Counted from the stretch's first letter, positions 7,782-15,156 are shown. The stretch: DNA of 23,017 nucleotides from an uncultured Pseudomonadota bacterium (GCA_937983055.1 CALJLA010000259.1:1-23017); one strand, 5' to 3'. Numbers and translations: made by a program. Notes: generated from the sequence alone by a model not told the origin.

Positions 7782-9217
7782 GGGGAAGCTCCTTCGAGAG
7801 AGTGCCAGAGATGCATCACCGCGTAGGCGCGCCAGGGCTGCCACTGAGCGGCGCGCGCCAGCGCCTTGCGCGGATCGCTTTCGCCGAGCGCCTTGAGCAC
7901 GCCGTAGTCGGCATGCGGAAACGCGTCCGGCCAGCGCAGCGCGCGCATGGCGATGTACTGCGCCGTCCAGTCGCCGATGCCTGACAGTTGCTTAAGCCCC
8001 GCCAGCGTGGACTCGACATCTGCGCCCGGCTCGAGCGTGAGATCGCCCGCGTCGAGCGCGCGCGCCAGCGCCAGGATGGCATGGGCGCGCGTGGAGACGA
8101 TGCCCAGCGCCGAAATCTCCGGCTGCGACAGCGCGGCAACCTGCGACGCTGTCGGAAACAGATGCGTCAGCGCGGGGGATGGCGTATCGACTGCCTCGCC
8201 GAAGGCGGCGGCGAAGCGGCCCGCCAGCGTGCGCGCCGCCTTGACCGTGACCTGCTGGCCGAGCACCGCGCGCACCGCGAGTTCGAAGCCGTCGAAGGCA
8301 CCGGGCAGGCGCAGCCCTTCCCGTCCGGCGGCGAGCGGACCCAGTGCGGCCGCGATCTGCGCCGGATCGCAGGCCAGATCGAACAGCCGCCGCACCCGCG
8401 CCATCACCGGCGTCACCGCGCGCGCGAGCGACGCCGACACGGCGATCTTGAGCACCGGCGGCGTGCAGGCAACCGATACCCAGCCGGTGGCGGCGAGCCC
8501 GGGCTGCGCGATGCGAACCGTGCGCCGGTAGCAGCCGTCGCCGACTTCCTCGACGCCGTCGATGGCGCGCCTGCCGAGAAAGCGCAGCAGCGCGTCCCAG
8601 TCGAACGGCGGGCTGAAGGCCGGCTCGAAGCACAGCGCATCGCTGCCCGCCCCGCGCGCGGCGTCGCGCCGCAGGGCCGAGGGATTGAGCCGGTAGCGCT
8701 GGCGGAACAGCGCGTTGAACCGGCGCAGGCTGGCGAAGCCGCTCGCCAGCGCCACCTCGGTCACCGGCAGCGCGGTATCGGTGAGCAGCCGCTTGGCGAG
8801 CAGCAGACGGCGGGTCTGTGCATATTCGATCGGCGACACCCCGAAGGCCGCGGCGACCCCCCGGCGCAGGGGGCGGTCGGTCACGCCCAGCCGCGCGGCA
8901 AGACCCTCGAGCCCGTGCTCGTCGAGCACGCCATCCTCGATCTGCTGTGCAGCCGACTGCGCCAGCCGGTCGCCGGCGTCGATGCTGGCGAATCCCGGCG
9001 CCAGTTCCGGGCGGCAACGCAGGCAGGGCCGAAAGCCGGCCGACTCCGCCGCGGCGGCGCTGGCAAAGAAGATGCAGTTCTGTCGGCGGGGCATGCGCAC
9101 CGTGCACACCGGCCGGCAATAGATACCGGTCGAGGACACGCCGACGAAGAAGCGGCCGTCGAAGCGTCGGTCGCGGGCGGTGAGGGCGCGGTAACAGCGG
9201 TCGGGGTCGAGCAGCAT
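7778..9217 (-). CDS. alkA: Ada regulator-AlkA DNA-3-methyladenine glycosylase fusion
   Basis: 479 residues. Residues 1-80 are the Ada metal-binding domain with cysteines C34, C38, C65 and C68 (YCRPVC, CLRC), which in Ada senses methylphosphotriesters. Residues about 90-185 are an AraC-type helix-turn-helix. Residues about 196-310 are the AlkA N-terminal domain, and 312-475 an HhH-GPD glycosylase with the hairpin LSGIGDWTAQYIAMRALRW and the catalytic Asp437 in HADYG. So one protein joins an adaptive-response sensor/regulator with base excision of alkylated purines. Such fusions are known in several bacteria. It is coupled to ogt downstream, which supplies the O6-methylguanine activity missing from the Ada half. 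Autoregulation is likely but no Ada box was identified upstream, where the repeat block begins. Confidence 0.93.
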   Translation of the reverse strand: MLLDPDRCYRALTARDRRFDGRFFVGVSSTGIYCRPVCTVRMPRRQNCIFFASAAAAESAGFRPCLRCRPELAPGFASIDAGDRLAQSAAQQIEDGVLDEHGLEGLAARLGVTDRPLRRGVAAAFGVSPIEYAQTRRLLLAKRLLTDTALPVTEVALASGFASLRRFNALFRQRYRLNPSALRRDAARGAGSDALCFEPAFSPPFDWDALLRFLGRRAIDGVEEVGDGCYRRTVRIAQPGLAATGWVSVACTPPVLKIAVSASLARAVTPVMARVRRLFDLACDPAQIAAALGPLAAGREGLRLPGAFDGFELAVRAVLGQQVTVKAARTLAGRFAAAFGEAVDTPSPALTHLFPTASQVAALSQPEISALGIVSTRAHAILALARALDAGDLTLEPGADVESTLAGLKQLSGIGDWTAQYIAMRALRWPDAFPHADYGVLKALGESDPRKALARAAQWQPWRAYAVMHLWHSLEGASP

Positions 9218-9316
9218 GCGGCCATTCTAGGCGCACCCGGCCGGCCAGACTCGCCGTTTTCGGACATGGAAATAAGAAAGAGGCCGGTGGGCGCCGCCAA
9301 GAGATGTGGACGGCGA

Positions 9317-9417
9317 AGCCTTCGAACAGGCTTCGCAGCATTCGGGCCGTCCTTTAGTTCCGGCACGCGCTGCGCGCTTAACCTGACCGCGCCTGCGGTC
9401 GGGTTAGCCTTCACTGA
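9317..9417. repeat. 101-bp repeat, copy A, with dps-3'-end-like part
   Basis: Matches copy B at 9696-9796 over exactly 101 bases with 11 differences by my count and no gaps. The first 40 or so bases resemble the 3' end of dps (starting at 9843). It includes a 12-pair hairpin at 9379-9406 (TAACCTGACCGC against GCGGTCGGGTTA, one wobble). Confidence 0.85.
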
Positions 9418-9602
9418 CAACATGGCCGCAGGCCCTGTTGCGGCGGACACTTACCTGCGCTGCGAGTGGGTGGGAGCCACAACATGGCCGCAGGCCCTGT
9501 TGCGGCGGACACTTACCTGCGCTGCGAGTGGGTGGGAGCCACAACATGGCCGCAGGCCCTGTTGCGGCGGACACTTACCTGCGGAGCAGGTTAGTGGAAG
9601 CC
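9417..9602. repeat. 62-bp tandem repeat, three copies
   Basis: Copies at 9417-9478 and 9479-9540 are identical; the third at 9541-9602 is identical for 43 bases and then diverges. Each unit holds a small hairpin, GCCGCA against TGCGGC with an 8-base loop. Frame-length of 62 is not a multiple of 3, so it is not a coding repeat. Non-coding, between Ada-AlkA and dps. Confidence 0.95.
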
Positions 9603-9638
9603 AAAAACCGCCCGTGGAATCCACGCAGTTTTTTGGCT
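9599..9638. repeat. Imperfect inverted repeat of about 40 bp
   Basis: AGCCAAAAA at 9599-9607 pairs with TTTTTGGCT near 9630-9638, and GTGGA pairs with TCCAC at the centre, with small bulges between. The right arm contains ATCCACGCAGTTTTTT, an exact 16-base match to dps at 9867-9882. On the minus strand it forms a tight hairpin downstream of dps. Confidence 0.75.
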
Positions 9639-9695
9639 GCGACGGCACGCTGGCTGCGCAAGCGTGACTCTTCGCCCGAATAAGGCCTGCCGCTC

Positions 9696-9796
9696 AGCCT
9701 TCGAGAAGGCTTCGCAGCATCCAGGCAGTCTTTTAGCTCCGGCACGCGCTGCGCGCTTAACCTGACCGCATTTGCGGTCAGGTTAGCCTTCACTGA
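9696..9796. repeat. 101-bp repeat, copy B, with dps-3'-end-like part
   Basis: Second copy of the element at 9317-9417. It holds a perfect 13-pair hairpin at 9758-9785, TAACCTGACCGCA against TGCGGTCAGGTTA with a 2-base spacer. Its first 40 bases match the 3' end of dps at roughly 80 percent. In the dps-sense direction the match is out of frame by one base, so it is a decayed or independent copy. Confidence 0.85.
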
Positions 9797-9882
9797 AAAA
9801 CTGCGTGGATTGGCGACTGAGGTATCGCGCCGCCGCAGGCATCAGCCTTCGAGCAAGCTCCTCAACATCCACGCAGTTTTTT
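9796..9882 (-). repeat. 15-bp inverted repeat bracketing the dps stop codon
   Basis: AAAAACTGCGTGGAT at 9796-9810 is the exact reverse complement of 9867-9881 inside dps. In the dps transcript this gives a 15-pair stem with a 56-base loop that contains the stop codon, and the right arm ends in TTTTT, as in an intrinsic terminator. Whether it terminates or protects the mRNA is unknown. Confidence 0.6.
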
Positions 9883-10348
9883 CATGCACCTGCATGCGTT
9901 GGGTCAGCAGGTCGGCGCTCGGTTCGTCGGCCGCCTTCTCGACCGCCGGGAACACTTCGCGCGCGGTGCGCACCACCGCTTCCTGGCCCTTGACCAGGGT
10001 GCGGATCATCTCTTCGGCCGAGGGTACGCCGTCGGTTTCCTTGATCGAACTCAGCTTTGCATAGGCGCTGTAGGTGCCCGGCGCCGGAAAGCCCAGCGCG
10101 CGGATGCGCTCGGCGATCAGATCCACCGCCGTGGCCAGCTCGGTGTACTGCGCCTCGAACATCAGGTGCAGCGTGTTGAACATCGGCCCGGTGACGTTCC
10201 AGTGAAAGTTGTGCGTCTGCAGATACAGCGTGTACGTGTCGGCGAGCAGCTTGGACAGCCCCTGCGCGATCTGCGCGCGGTCCTTTTCGCTGATGCCGAT
10301 GTCGATGCCCTGGGAAATGCCCCGGGCATTCTTGGTCTTTTGACCCAT
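9842..10348 (-). CDS. dps: Dps-family ferritin-like DNA-protection protein
   Basis: 168 residues. Dps dodecamers oxidise and store iron and shield DNA from peroxide. The inter-subunit ferroxidase ligands are present: H49 in NFHWNVTG, H61 in NTLHLMFE, D76 and E80 in VDLIAERI. Start has AAGGAGAG 6 bases upstream. The N-terminus (about 20 residues, basic) could touch DNA. It follows the ZIP transporter gene on the same strand by 32 bases, so co-transcription is plausible and would link metal entry to iron storage. The last codons are embedded in a family of repeats that fills the next 620 bases downstream. Confidence 0.93.
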   Translation of the reverse strand: MGQKTKNARGISQGIDIGISEKDRAQIAQGLSKLLADTYTLYLQTHNFHWNVTGPMFNTLHLMFEAQYTELATAVDLIAERIRALGFPAPGTYSAYAKLSSIKETDGVPSAEEMIRTLVKGQEAVVRTAREVFPAVEKAADEPSADLLTQRMQVHEKTAWMLRSLLEG

Positions 10349-10380
10349 TTCAAACTCTCCTTCTTGATGGTCGAAAAATG

Positions 10381-11313
10381 TTAACCCAGCGCCGTGTCCA
10401 GCATCATCATCAGCACGAATCCGCCGATCAGCCCCATCGTGGCGTATCGCTCATGACCTTTGCGGTGCGACTCCGGGATGATTTCGTGGCTGACGACGAA
10501 GATCATGGCGCCGGCCGCGAAACCCATGCCCCAGGGCAGCACCGCTTCGGAGATGCCGAGCACGCCGGCGCCGAGCAGGCCGCCGACCGGTTCGAGCAGG
10601 CCGGTGGCCGCCGCAACGATGGCCGCATATCCCACCGAGTAGCCGACCGCGATCAGCGCCAGCGCTACGACCAGACCTTCCGGCATGTTCTGCACCGCGA
10701 TGCCGAACGCCAGCGGGATGCCGTTGCTCACGTCGCCGCCGCCGCCGAAGCCGACGCCGACCGCGAGCCCCTCCGGCAGGTTGTGAATCGCGATTGCTGC
10801 GACGAACAGCCAGATGCGTTTGAGTTCGTGCGGCTGCGCGCCTTCCACGCCTTTGACGAAATGCTCGTGCGGGAGCACGCGGTCGAGACCCAGCATGGCC
10901 AGGCTGCCGAACGCAATGCCGGCGGCGACCATGGCCACGCCGAAGAGTTTGGTGCCGGAAAATGCGCTGCCGGCATCGATGCCGGGAATGATCAACGAGA
11001 ACGCCGCTGCCGCCAGCATCACGCCCGCGCCGAAACCGAGCATGGTGTCCTGCGCGCGGCGGGAGATCTGCCGGGCGAACAGCACTGGCAGGGCGCCCAG
11101 CGCCGTGGTGCCGGCGGTGATGCCGGTCGCCATCAGCGCCGGCTTGACCGCCGGATTGGCCGCGAACCAATCGAAGAACGCGCGCAGGCCTTCGTGCGTC
11201 AGCGCGGCAAGGCCCGCAGCCACCACGGCAAGCCCGGCCAGGCGACGGGCGCTGCGCACGCGGTCGCCCCCGGCGGCAATCCAGCGCTGTGTATTCAGTA
11301 CGGCTTCGGTCAT
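10381..11313 (-). CDS. ZIP-family divalent metal transporter (BbZIP-like)
   Basis: 310 residues with about eight membrane segments, inner membrane. Length and sequence style closely follow the structurally studied Bordetella bronchiseptica ZIP. The binuclear metal site is visible: M99 (GVMLAA), H177-N178-E181 in IHNLPEGLAVG, Q208-N209-E212 in VQNMPEGLVVA, E241 in LLEPVGG; H276, E277 and E281 follow in the HEIIPE motif. The site where the Bordetella protein, as I recall it, has Asp is Asn here (209). A His/acid-rich loop (PHEHFVKGVEGAQPHE) lies before the HN motif. Likely imports zinc, possibly iron or other divalent ions. GGAGGG lies 7 bases before the ATG. A paired inverted repeat begins 100 bases upstream. 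Confidence 0.9.
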   Translation of the reverse strand: MTEAVLNTQRWIAAGGDRVRSARRLAGLAVVAAGLAALTHEGLRAFFDWFAANPAVKPALMATGITAGTTALGALPVLFARQISRRAQDTMLGFGAGVMLAAAAFSLIIPGIDAGSAFSGTKLFGVAMVAAGIAFGSLAMLGLDRVLPHEHFVKGVEGAQPHELKRIWLFVAAIAIHNLPEGLAVGVGFGGGGDVSNGIPLAFGIAVQNMPEGLVVALALIAVGYSVGYAAIVAAATGLLEPVGGLLGAGVLGISEAVLPWGMGFAAGAMIFVVSHEIIPESHRKGHERYATMGLIGGFVLMMMLDTALG

Positions 11314-11412
11314 TTGCTATCCCTCCAGACTGCGTGGGCCAAGCGGCCTTTAACCACGGCGTAAGGATAGGCAAATGGCCTGATGCATTCCAACGAATAA
11401 AAACTAACGCAC

Positions 11413-11431
11413 TGATCGGTTATATCGATCA
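11413..11431. promoter_or_regulatory. Putative operator, copy 1: TGATCG-N7-CGATCA
   Basis: Perfect 6-base arms with a 7-base spacer (GTTATAT), starting 100 bases upstream of the ZIP transporter start. The identical arms and spacing recur at 11535-11553. The regulator is unknown. Confidence 0.55.
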
Positions 11432-11534
11432 TGGACCCAGGCAGGCACCCGGGGAAAAGGGGCGCGCCCGCCCGCCGCGGAAGCAATGGTCGACACAATC
11501 CGAAAGTCGATCCAACAAAAGTTTTCTCGGATGT

Positions 11535-11553
11535 TGATCGGGTTTGGCGATCA
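11535..11553. promoter_or_regulatory. Putative operator, copy 2: TGATCG-N7-CGATCA
   Basis: Same arms and spacing as copy 1 with a different spacer (GGTTTGG), ending 93 bases upstream of the pabBC start. It would lie upstream of the -35 region of the possible promoter at 11593, a position more usual for activators. Confidence 0.55.
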
Positions 11554-11646
11554 GATTGCCGCTGCCACCGGAGCAGGGCCGAGGTATCGGGCGATAATTC
11601 CCGAACTGATGAGCGTTGGCGTACCGGATGGCAGGAGCATGAGCGG

Positions 11647-13383
11647 ATGACTGCCGGCGATGCCTGGATGCAGGACCAGGCCGCCGGCTGCTGGTGGCGG
11701 TTTCGCGCACCGGTGGACACGGTCGCGGCCTCGCGGGTTTCCGAAGTTATTCCGGCGCTACAAGCGCTGGAAACCCGGGTCGCGCGCGAGCATCTCTGGG
11801 CCGCCGGCTACATTGCCTACGAGGCGGGTCCTGCCTTCGATCCGGCGCTGCGGGCGCGCGCCGGCGATGAGTTGCCATTGCTGTGGTTCGGGCTGTACCC
11901 GGCGCCGGAGGCGGGCGAACCCCCGGCGCTTGCGGCGGAATCCGCGCCGGTTGTGCACTGGACGCCAGGCATCGACCGCGCCGCTTACGACGATGCGATC
12001 GCCGAGATTCGTCGGCTGATCGCAGCCGGCGATACCTATCAGGTGAACTACACCTTCAGGCTGCAAGCCGCGCTGGGCGAGGCGCCCGAACGGCTATTCC
12101 GCAGAATGGTCGCTGCCAACCGACCCGGGTGCGCGGCTTATCTCGACTGCGGACGCCATGTCGTATGTTCCGCGTCGCCGGAATTGTTCTTCCGGCTGGA
12201 CAGGCGTTCGCTGGAATGCCGGCCGATGAAAGGCACTGCCGCCCGCGGACTGTGGCCGGCGCAGGACGCGGCGGCCGCGGCCGCGTTGCAGGCTTCCGAA
12301 AAGGACCGCGCCGAGAACGTGATGATCGCCGACATGGTACGCAACGACCTCGGTCGCATCGCCGTGCCTGGCAGTGTTCGGGTGCCGGCGTTGTTTTCCC
12401 TCGAAGCCTATCCCTCAGTGTGGCAGCTGACCTCCACCGTGCGCTGCGAGACCGGCGCCAGTGTGACCGACATCCTGCGCTGTCTGTTTCCGCCGGCGTC
12501 GATCACCGGCGCGCCCAAGGTGCGCGCGAGTCAGATCATCGCCGAGCTGGAATCCACGCCGCGCGGCGTCTACACCGGCTGCATCGGCTGGATCGCGCCG
12601 GGGCGGCGCGCGCAGTTCAGCGTGGCCATCCGCACTGCGGTGGCGGACCGCGTGCGCGGCAGCGTCGACTACGGCGTGGGCAGCGGCATCGTCTGGGATT
12701 CCGGCAGCCTGTCGGAATATGAGGAGTGCCTGCTCAAGGCGCGGGTGGTCACGGCGCAGCCCCCGCCCGAGTGTGCGCTGCTCGAAACCCTGCTGTGGGA
12801 GCCGGGGCGCGGCTACTTCCTGCTGGATGAGCATCTGCAGCGCATGGCGGGGTCGGCGGCGCTGCTCGGTTTCGTGTTCGGCGCGGCCGCCTGCCGGCGG
12901 CGGCTGGCCGATCTGGCATCGGGCTTCCCGCCGGTGGCGCAGCGCGTGCGGCTGCTGGTCGAGCGCGGCGGGACGATCGCCTGCGAGGCGCAGCCGCTCG
13001 AGAATACGTCCGGTCCGGTCCGGCTGCGGCTGGCGCCGGCGGCGGTCGACATCGCCGACCCGTATCTGTACAACAAGACCACTCACCGCGCAGTGTACGA
13101 GCAGGCGCTGGCGGGCCGTGGCGACTGCGACGACATGCTGCTGTGGAACGCGCGCGGCGAGATCACCGAAACCACGATCGCCAACATCGTGGTCGAGATC
13201 GGCGGGCGCAGGCTGACGCCCCCGGTGGCCTGCGGCCTGCTGCCCGGCGTGTTTCGCGGGCATCTGCTGGCCGCCGGAGAAATCGAAGAGGCCGTGATCA
13301 GCGTGCCGGACCTGCGCCGGTCGACGCGCCTGTGGACGATCAACTCGGTGCGCCGCTGGCGCGAGGCGCTGCTGTCCGACTGA
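11647..13383 (+). CDS. pabB: Aminodeoxychorismate synthase component I fused to aminodeoxychorismate lyase
   Basis: 578 residues from the ATG at 11647 (GGAG 9 bases upstream). Residues about 1-370 are a PabB chorismate-binding domain: PMKGTAARG with the catalytic Lys195, RAENVMIADMVRNDLGRI, SITGAPKVRA, and DYGVGSGIVWDS. Residues about 375-575 are a class IV aminotransferase-type PabC with the PLP-binding Lys477 (YLYNKTTHR) and GEITETTIANI. Together they turn chorismate plus ammonia into p-aminobenzoate for folate. The glutaminase subunit PabA is not in the window and must come from elsewhere. The fusion is known in proteobacteria. Converges on dtd with 16 bases between the stops. Confidence 0.93.
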   Translation: MTAGDAWMQDQAAGCWWRFRAPVDTVAASRVSEVIPALQALETRVAREHLWAAGYIAYEAGPAFDPALRARAGDELPLLWFGLYPAPEAGEPPALAAESAPVVHWTPGIDRAAYDDAIAEIRRLIAAGDTYQVNYTFRLQAALGEAPERLFRRMVAANRPGCAAYLDCGRHVVCSASPELFFRLDRRSLECRPMKGTAARGLWPAQDAAAAAALQASEKDRAENVMIADMVRNDLGRIAVPGSVRVPALFSLEAYPSVWQLTSTVRCETGASVTDILRCLFPPASITGAPKVRASQIIAELESTPRGVYTGCIGWIAPGRRAQFSVAIRTAVADRVRGSVDYGVGSGIVWDSGSLSEYEECLLKARVVTAQPPPECALLETLLWEPGRGYFLLDEHLQRMAGSAALLGFVFGAAACRRRLADLASGFPPVAQRVRLLVERGGTIACEAQPLENTSGPVRLRLAPAAVDIADPYLYNKTTHRAVYEQALAGRGDCDDMLLWNARGEITETTIANIVVEIGGRRLTPPVACGLLPGVFRGHLLAAGEIEEAVISVPDLRRSTRLWTINSVRRWREALLSD

Positions 13384-13399
13384 ACTGACTGGGCGCCGC

Positions 13400-13855
13400 T
13401 CAGGCTATTGCCGGCGGATCGACGCGCAGCCAGATCGTCACCGGGCCATCGTTGACCAGCGAGACCTGCATGTGCGCGCCGAAGCGCCCCGCTGCCACCG
13501 GCGAATGCCGTTGCCGCGCGCGCTCGAGCAGGCGCTCGAACAGCTTCTGACCCAGTTCCGGCGGCGCGGCCGGCGTGAAGCTTGGCCGGGTGCCCTTGCG
13601 GGTGTCCGCCGCCAGGGTGAACTGCGGCACCAGCAGCAGACCGCCGCCGACGTCCGAGAGACTGAGGTTCATCTTCGCGGCAGCGTCGCCGAACACCCGG
13701 CAGGCCAGCAGGCGCTCAAGCAGGCGCTCGGCCTCGGCGGCGCCGTCGCCACGCTCGGCGCATACCAGCACCAGCAGTCCGGGGCCGATCGCGCCGACGG
13801 TCTCGCCATCCACCACGACGCTGGCCTGCGTCACCCGCTGCAACAACCCGATCAT
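13400..13855 (-). CDS. dtd: D-aminoacyl-tRNA deacylase
   Basis: 151 residues, close to the usual length of about 145-150. It hydrolyses D-amino acids from mischarged tRNA (and glycine from tRNA-Ala). The two family signatures are visible: VPQFTLAADT at 76-85, the counterpart of SQFTL with Pro in place of the first Ser, and VNDGPVTIWL at 134-143, the Gly-Pro motif that enforces chiral selection. No strong Shine-Dalgarno was seen before the ATG. Divergent from the glycosyltransferase gene. Confidence 0.93.
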   Translation of the reverse strand: MIGLLQRVTQASVVVDGETVGAIGPGLLVLVCAERGDGAAEAERLLERLLACRVFGDAAAKMNLSLSDVGGGLLLVPQFTLAADTRKGTRPSFTPAAPPELGQKLFERLLERARQRHSPVAAGRFGAHMQVSLVNDGPVTIWLRVDPPAIA

Positions 13856-13888
13856 TCGCTGGCGTCCAATCCTGGAATCGGCCGTTAT

Positions 13889-13926
13889 TGTGACAGTCCG
13901 CCGAAGGATGACGAACGGCTGTCACA
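13889..13926. promoter_or_regulatory. Inverted repeat TGTGACAG-N22-CTGTCACA
   Basis: Perfect 8-base arms separated by 22 bases in the 116-base gap between the divergent dtd and glycosyltransferase genes. It could be an operator for a dimeric or looped regulator. It is not a Pho box, since the CTGTCA units are not repeated directly at 11-base spacing. Confidence 0.4.
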
Positions 13927-13971
13927 TTGCGCCCATAACCTTGCAACATTTCTGCAGGGAGCGCCGGCGCA

Positions 13972-15156
13972 ATGCGCGTGCTGATGATTTCCGATGTCTA
14001 CTTTCCTCGCGTCAACGGGGTGTCGACATCGATCCAGACCTTCCGGCGGGCGCTCTCCGCGCAGGGGCATGAAAGCAGCCTGATCGCGCCGGCTTACCCG
14101 CAGCCGTTCGACGACGAGCCCGGCATCCACCGGATCGGCTCGCGCTATCTGCCGTTCGATCCCGAAGACCGCGTCATGAAGGCGCGCGCCATCCGCCGCC
14201 TGGGCGACCGCCTTGCGGGGGAACGCTACGACCTGGTGCATATCCAGACCCCGTTTGTGGCGCACTACCTCGGCGTTGATCTGGCTGACCGACTGGGTCT
14301 GCCCCGGGTGGAGACCTATCACACGTTCTTCGAGGAGTACCTGTTTCACTACATTGCGTTCCTGCCGAAAGCCTGGCTGCGTGCCGCCGCGCGGCGATTC
14401 TCCCGCGCGCAGTCGCGGGCGGTCGACGCGCTGATCGTGCCCTCGACCGCGATGCGCGAGCGGCTCGCCGAATACGGCGTGACGACGCCGATGCATGTGC
14501 TGCCGACCGGCATTCCGCTGACGGATTTTCGGGGCGGCGACGGTGCTGGCTTCCGGCGCGAACGCGGCATTCCGCCGGGCCGTCCGCTGATGCTGTTCGT
14601 CGGCCGGGTCGCGTTCGAGAAGAACATCGGCTTTCTCATCCGCGCGCTCGAGCGGGCCCTGCGCGCCGTGCCCGACCTGCTGCTGGTGATTGCCGGCGAG
14701 GGGCCGGCGAGCGGGCCGCTCAAAAAAGAGGTCGCGCGGCGCCATCTGCAGGAGCATGTGCTCTTCGTCGGCTATCTCGACCGCAGGGCGGCACTGCTCG
14801 ACTGCTACCGCGCGGCCGATGCGTTCGTGTTCGCCTCGCGCACCGAGACCCAGGGCCTGGTGCTGCTGGAGGCGATGGCGCTTGGCCTGCCGGTGATATC
14901 AACCGCGGTAATGGGCACGCGCGATATCGTCGGTCCGGGGCGCGGTGCGCTGGTGCCCGAGGACGACGAGGCGGATTTTGCCTCGGCCATGGTGCGCTTC
15001 GTGCGCGACCCCGCCGTTCGCGCGCGCCTTGCGGCCGAAGCGGTGGACTGGGCGCGCGAGTGGCAGGCCGATGCCATGGCAGCACGGTTGGCGCAGCTGT
15101 ACGAGGCGGTGGCCGGCGCGCGGCCGGCGCCGGCCGCTGCGACGGCCGCCGCCTGA
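13972..15156 (+). CDS. GT4-family glycosyltransferase
   Basis: 394 residues, GT-B fold. N-terminal acceptor domain with DVYFPRVNGVSTSI (glycine-rich loop) and VETYHTFFEEY, C-terminal nucleotide-sugar domain with LFVGRVAFEKNIG at 208-220 and the retaining EX7E motif E292-E300 (TETQGLVLLEAMALG). The overall pattern resembles glucosyltransferases acting on diacylglycerol or phosphatidyl-inositol-type lipids, so a membrane glycolipid product is possible; the substrate is not provable from sequence. It has no transmembrane segment, and the Ala-rich tail (380-394) is low complexity. Upstream AGGGAG precedes the ATG. It stands alone, with the arsenic cluster following 50 bases later. Confidence 0.88.
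   Translation: MRVLMISDVYFPRVNGVSTSIQTFRRALSAQGHESSLIAPAYPQPFDDEPGIHRIGSRYLPFDPEDRVMKARAIRRLGDRLAGERYDLVHIQTPFVAHYLGVDLADRLGLPRVETYHTFFEEYLFHYIAFLPKAWLRAAARRFSRAQSRAVDALIVPSTAMRERLAEYGVTTPMHVLPTGIPLTDFRGGDGAGFRRERGIPPGRPLMLFVGRVAFEKNIGFLIRALERALRAVPDLLLVIAGEGPASGPLKKEVARRHLQEHVLFVGYLDRRAALLDCYRAADAFVFASRTETQGLVLLEAMALGLPVISTAVMGTRDIVGPGRGALVPEDDEADFASAMVRFVRDPAVRARLAAEAVDWAREWQADAMAARLAQLYEAVAGARPAPAAATAAA

Larger units (their letters stand above)
11314..11646. other. Intergenic region between divergent ZIP and pabBC genes
   Basis: 333 bases without a credible gene. A reading frame open from 11431 joins pabBC, but its first 72 codons look unlike any PabB and the Shine-Dalgarno supports the later start. 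The region holds two copies of one inverted repeat (11413-11431 and 11535-11553) and a possible -10 hexamer GATAAT at 11593-11598 for pabBC, without a good -35. Confidence 0.7.

Noticed and set aside
9417..9602. CRISPR array
   Set aside because: The repeats abut directly with no unique spacers, and no cas gene is present.
7988..9667. 559-codon plus-strand frame running from the Ada-AlkA gene into the repeats
   Set aside because: Antisense shadow of the Ada-AlkA gene; the part in the tandem repeat changes frame with each 62-base unit, so it cannot be a coding repeat.
9575..9793. 72-codon minus-strand frame over repeat B
   Set aside because: It starts with a GTG lacking a Shine-Dalgarno, covers repeat DNA and hairpins, and differences between copies A and B do not spare amino acids.
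11431..11646. 72-codon N-terminal extension of PabB
   Set aside because: Composition is unlike PabB, it covers both inverted repeats, and the Shine-Dalgarno supports the ATG at 11647.
13889..13926. Pho box upstream of the glycosyltransferase
   Set aside because: CTGTCACA occurs as opposed halves 22 bases apart, not as direct repeats at 11-base spacing, and flanking sequence lacks a second unit on either strand.
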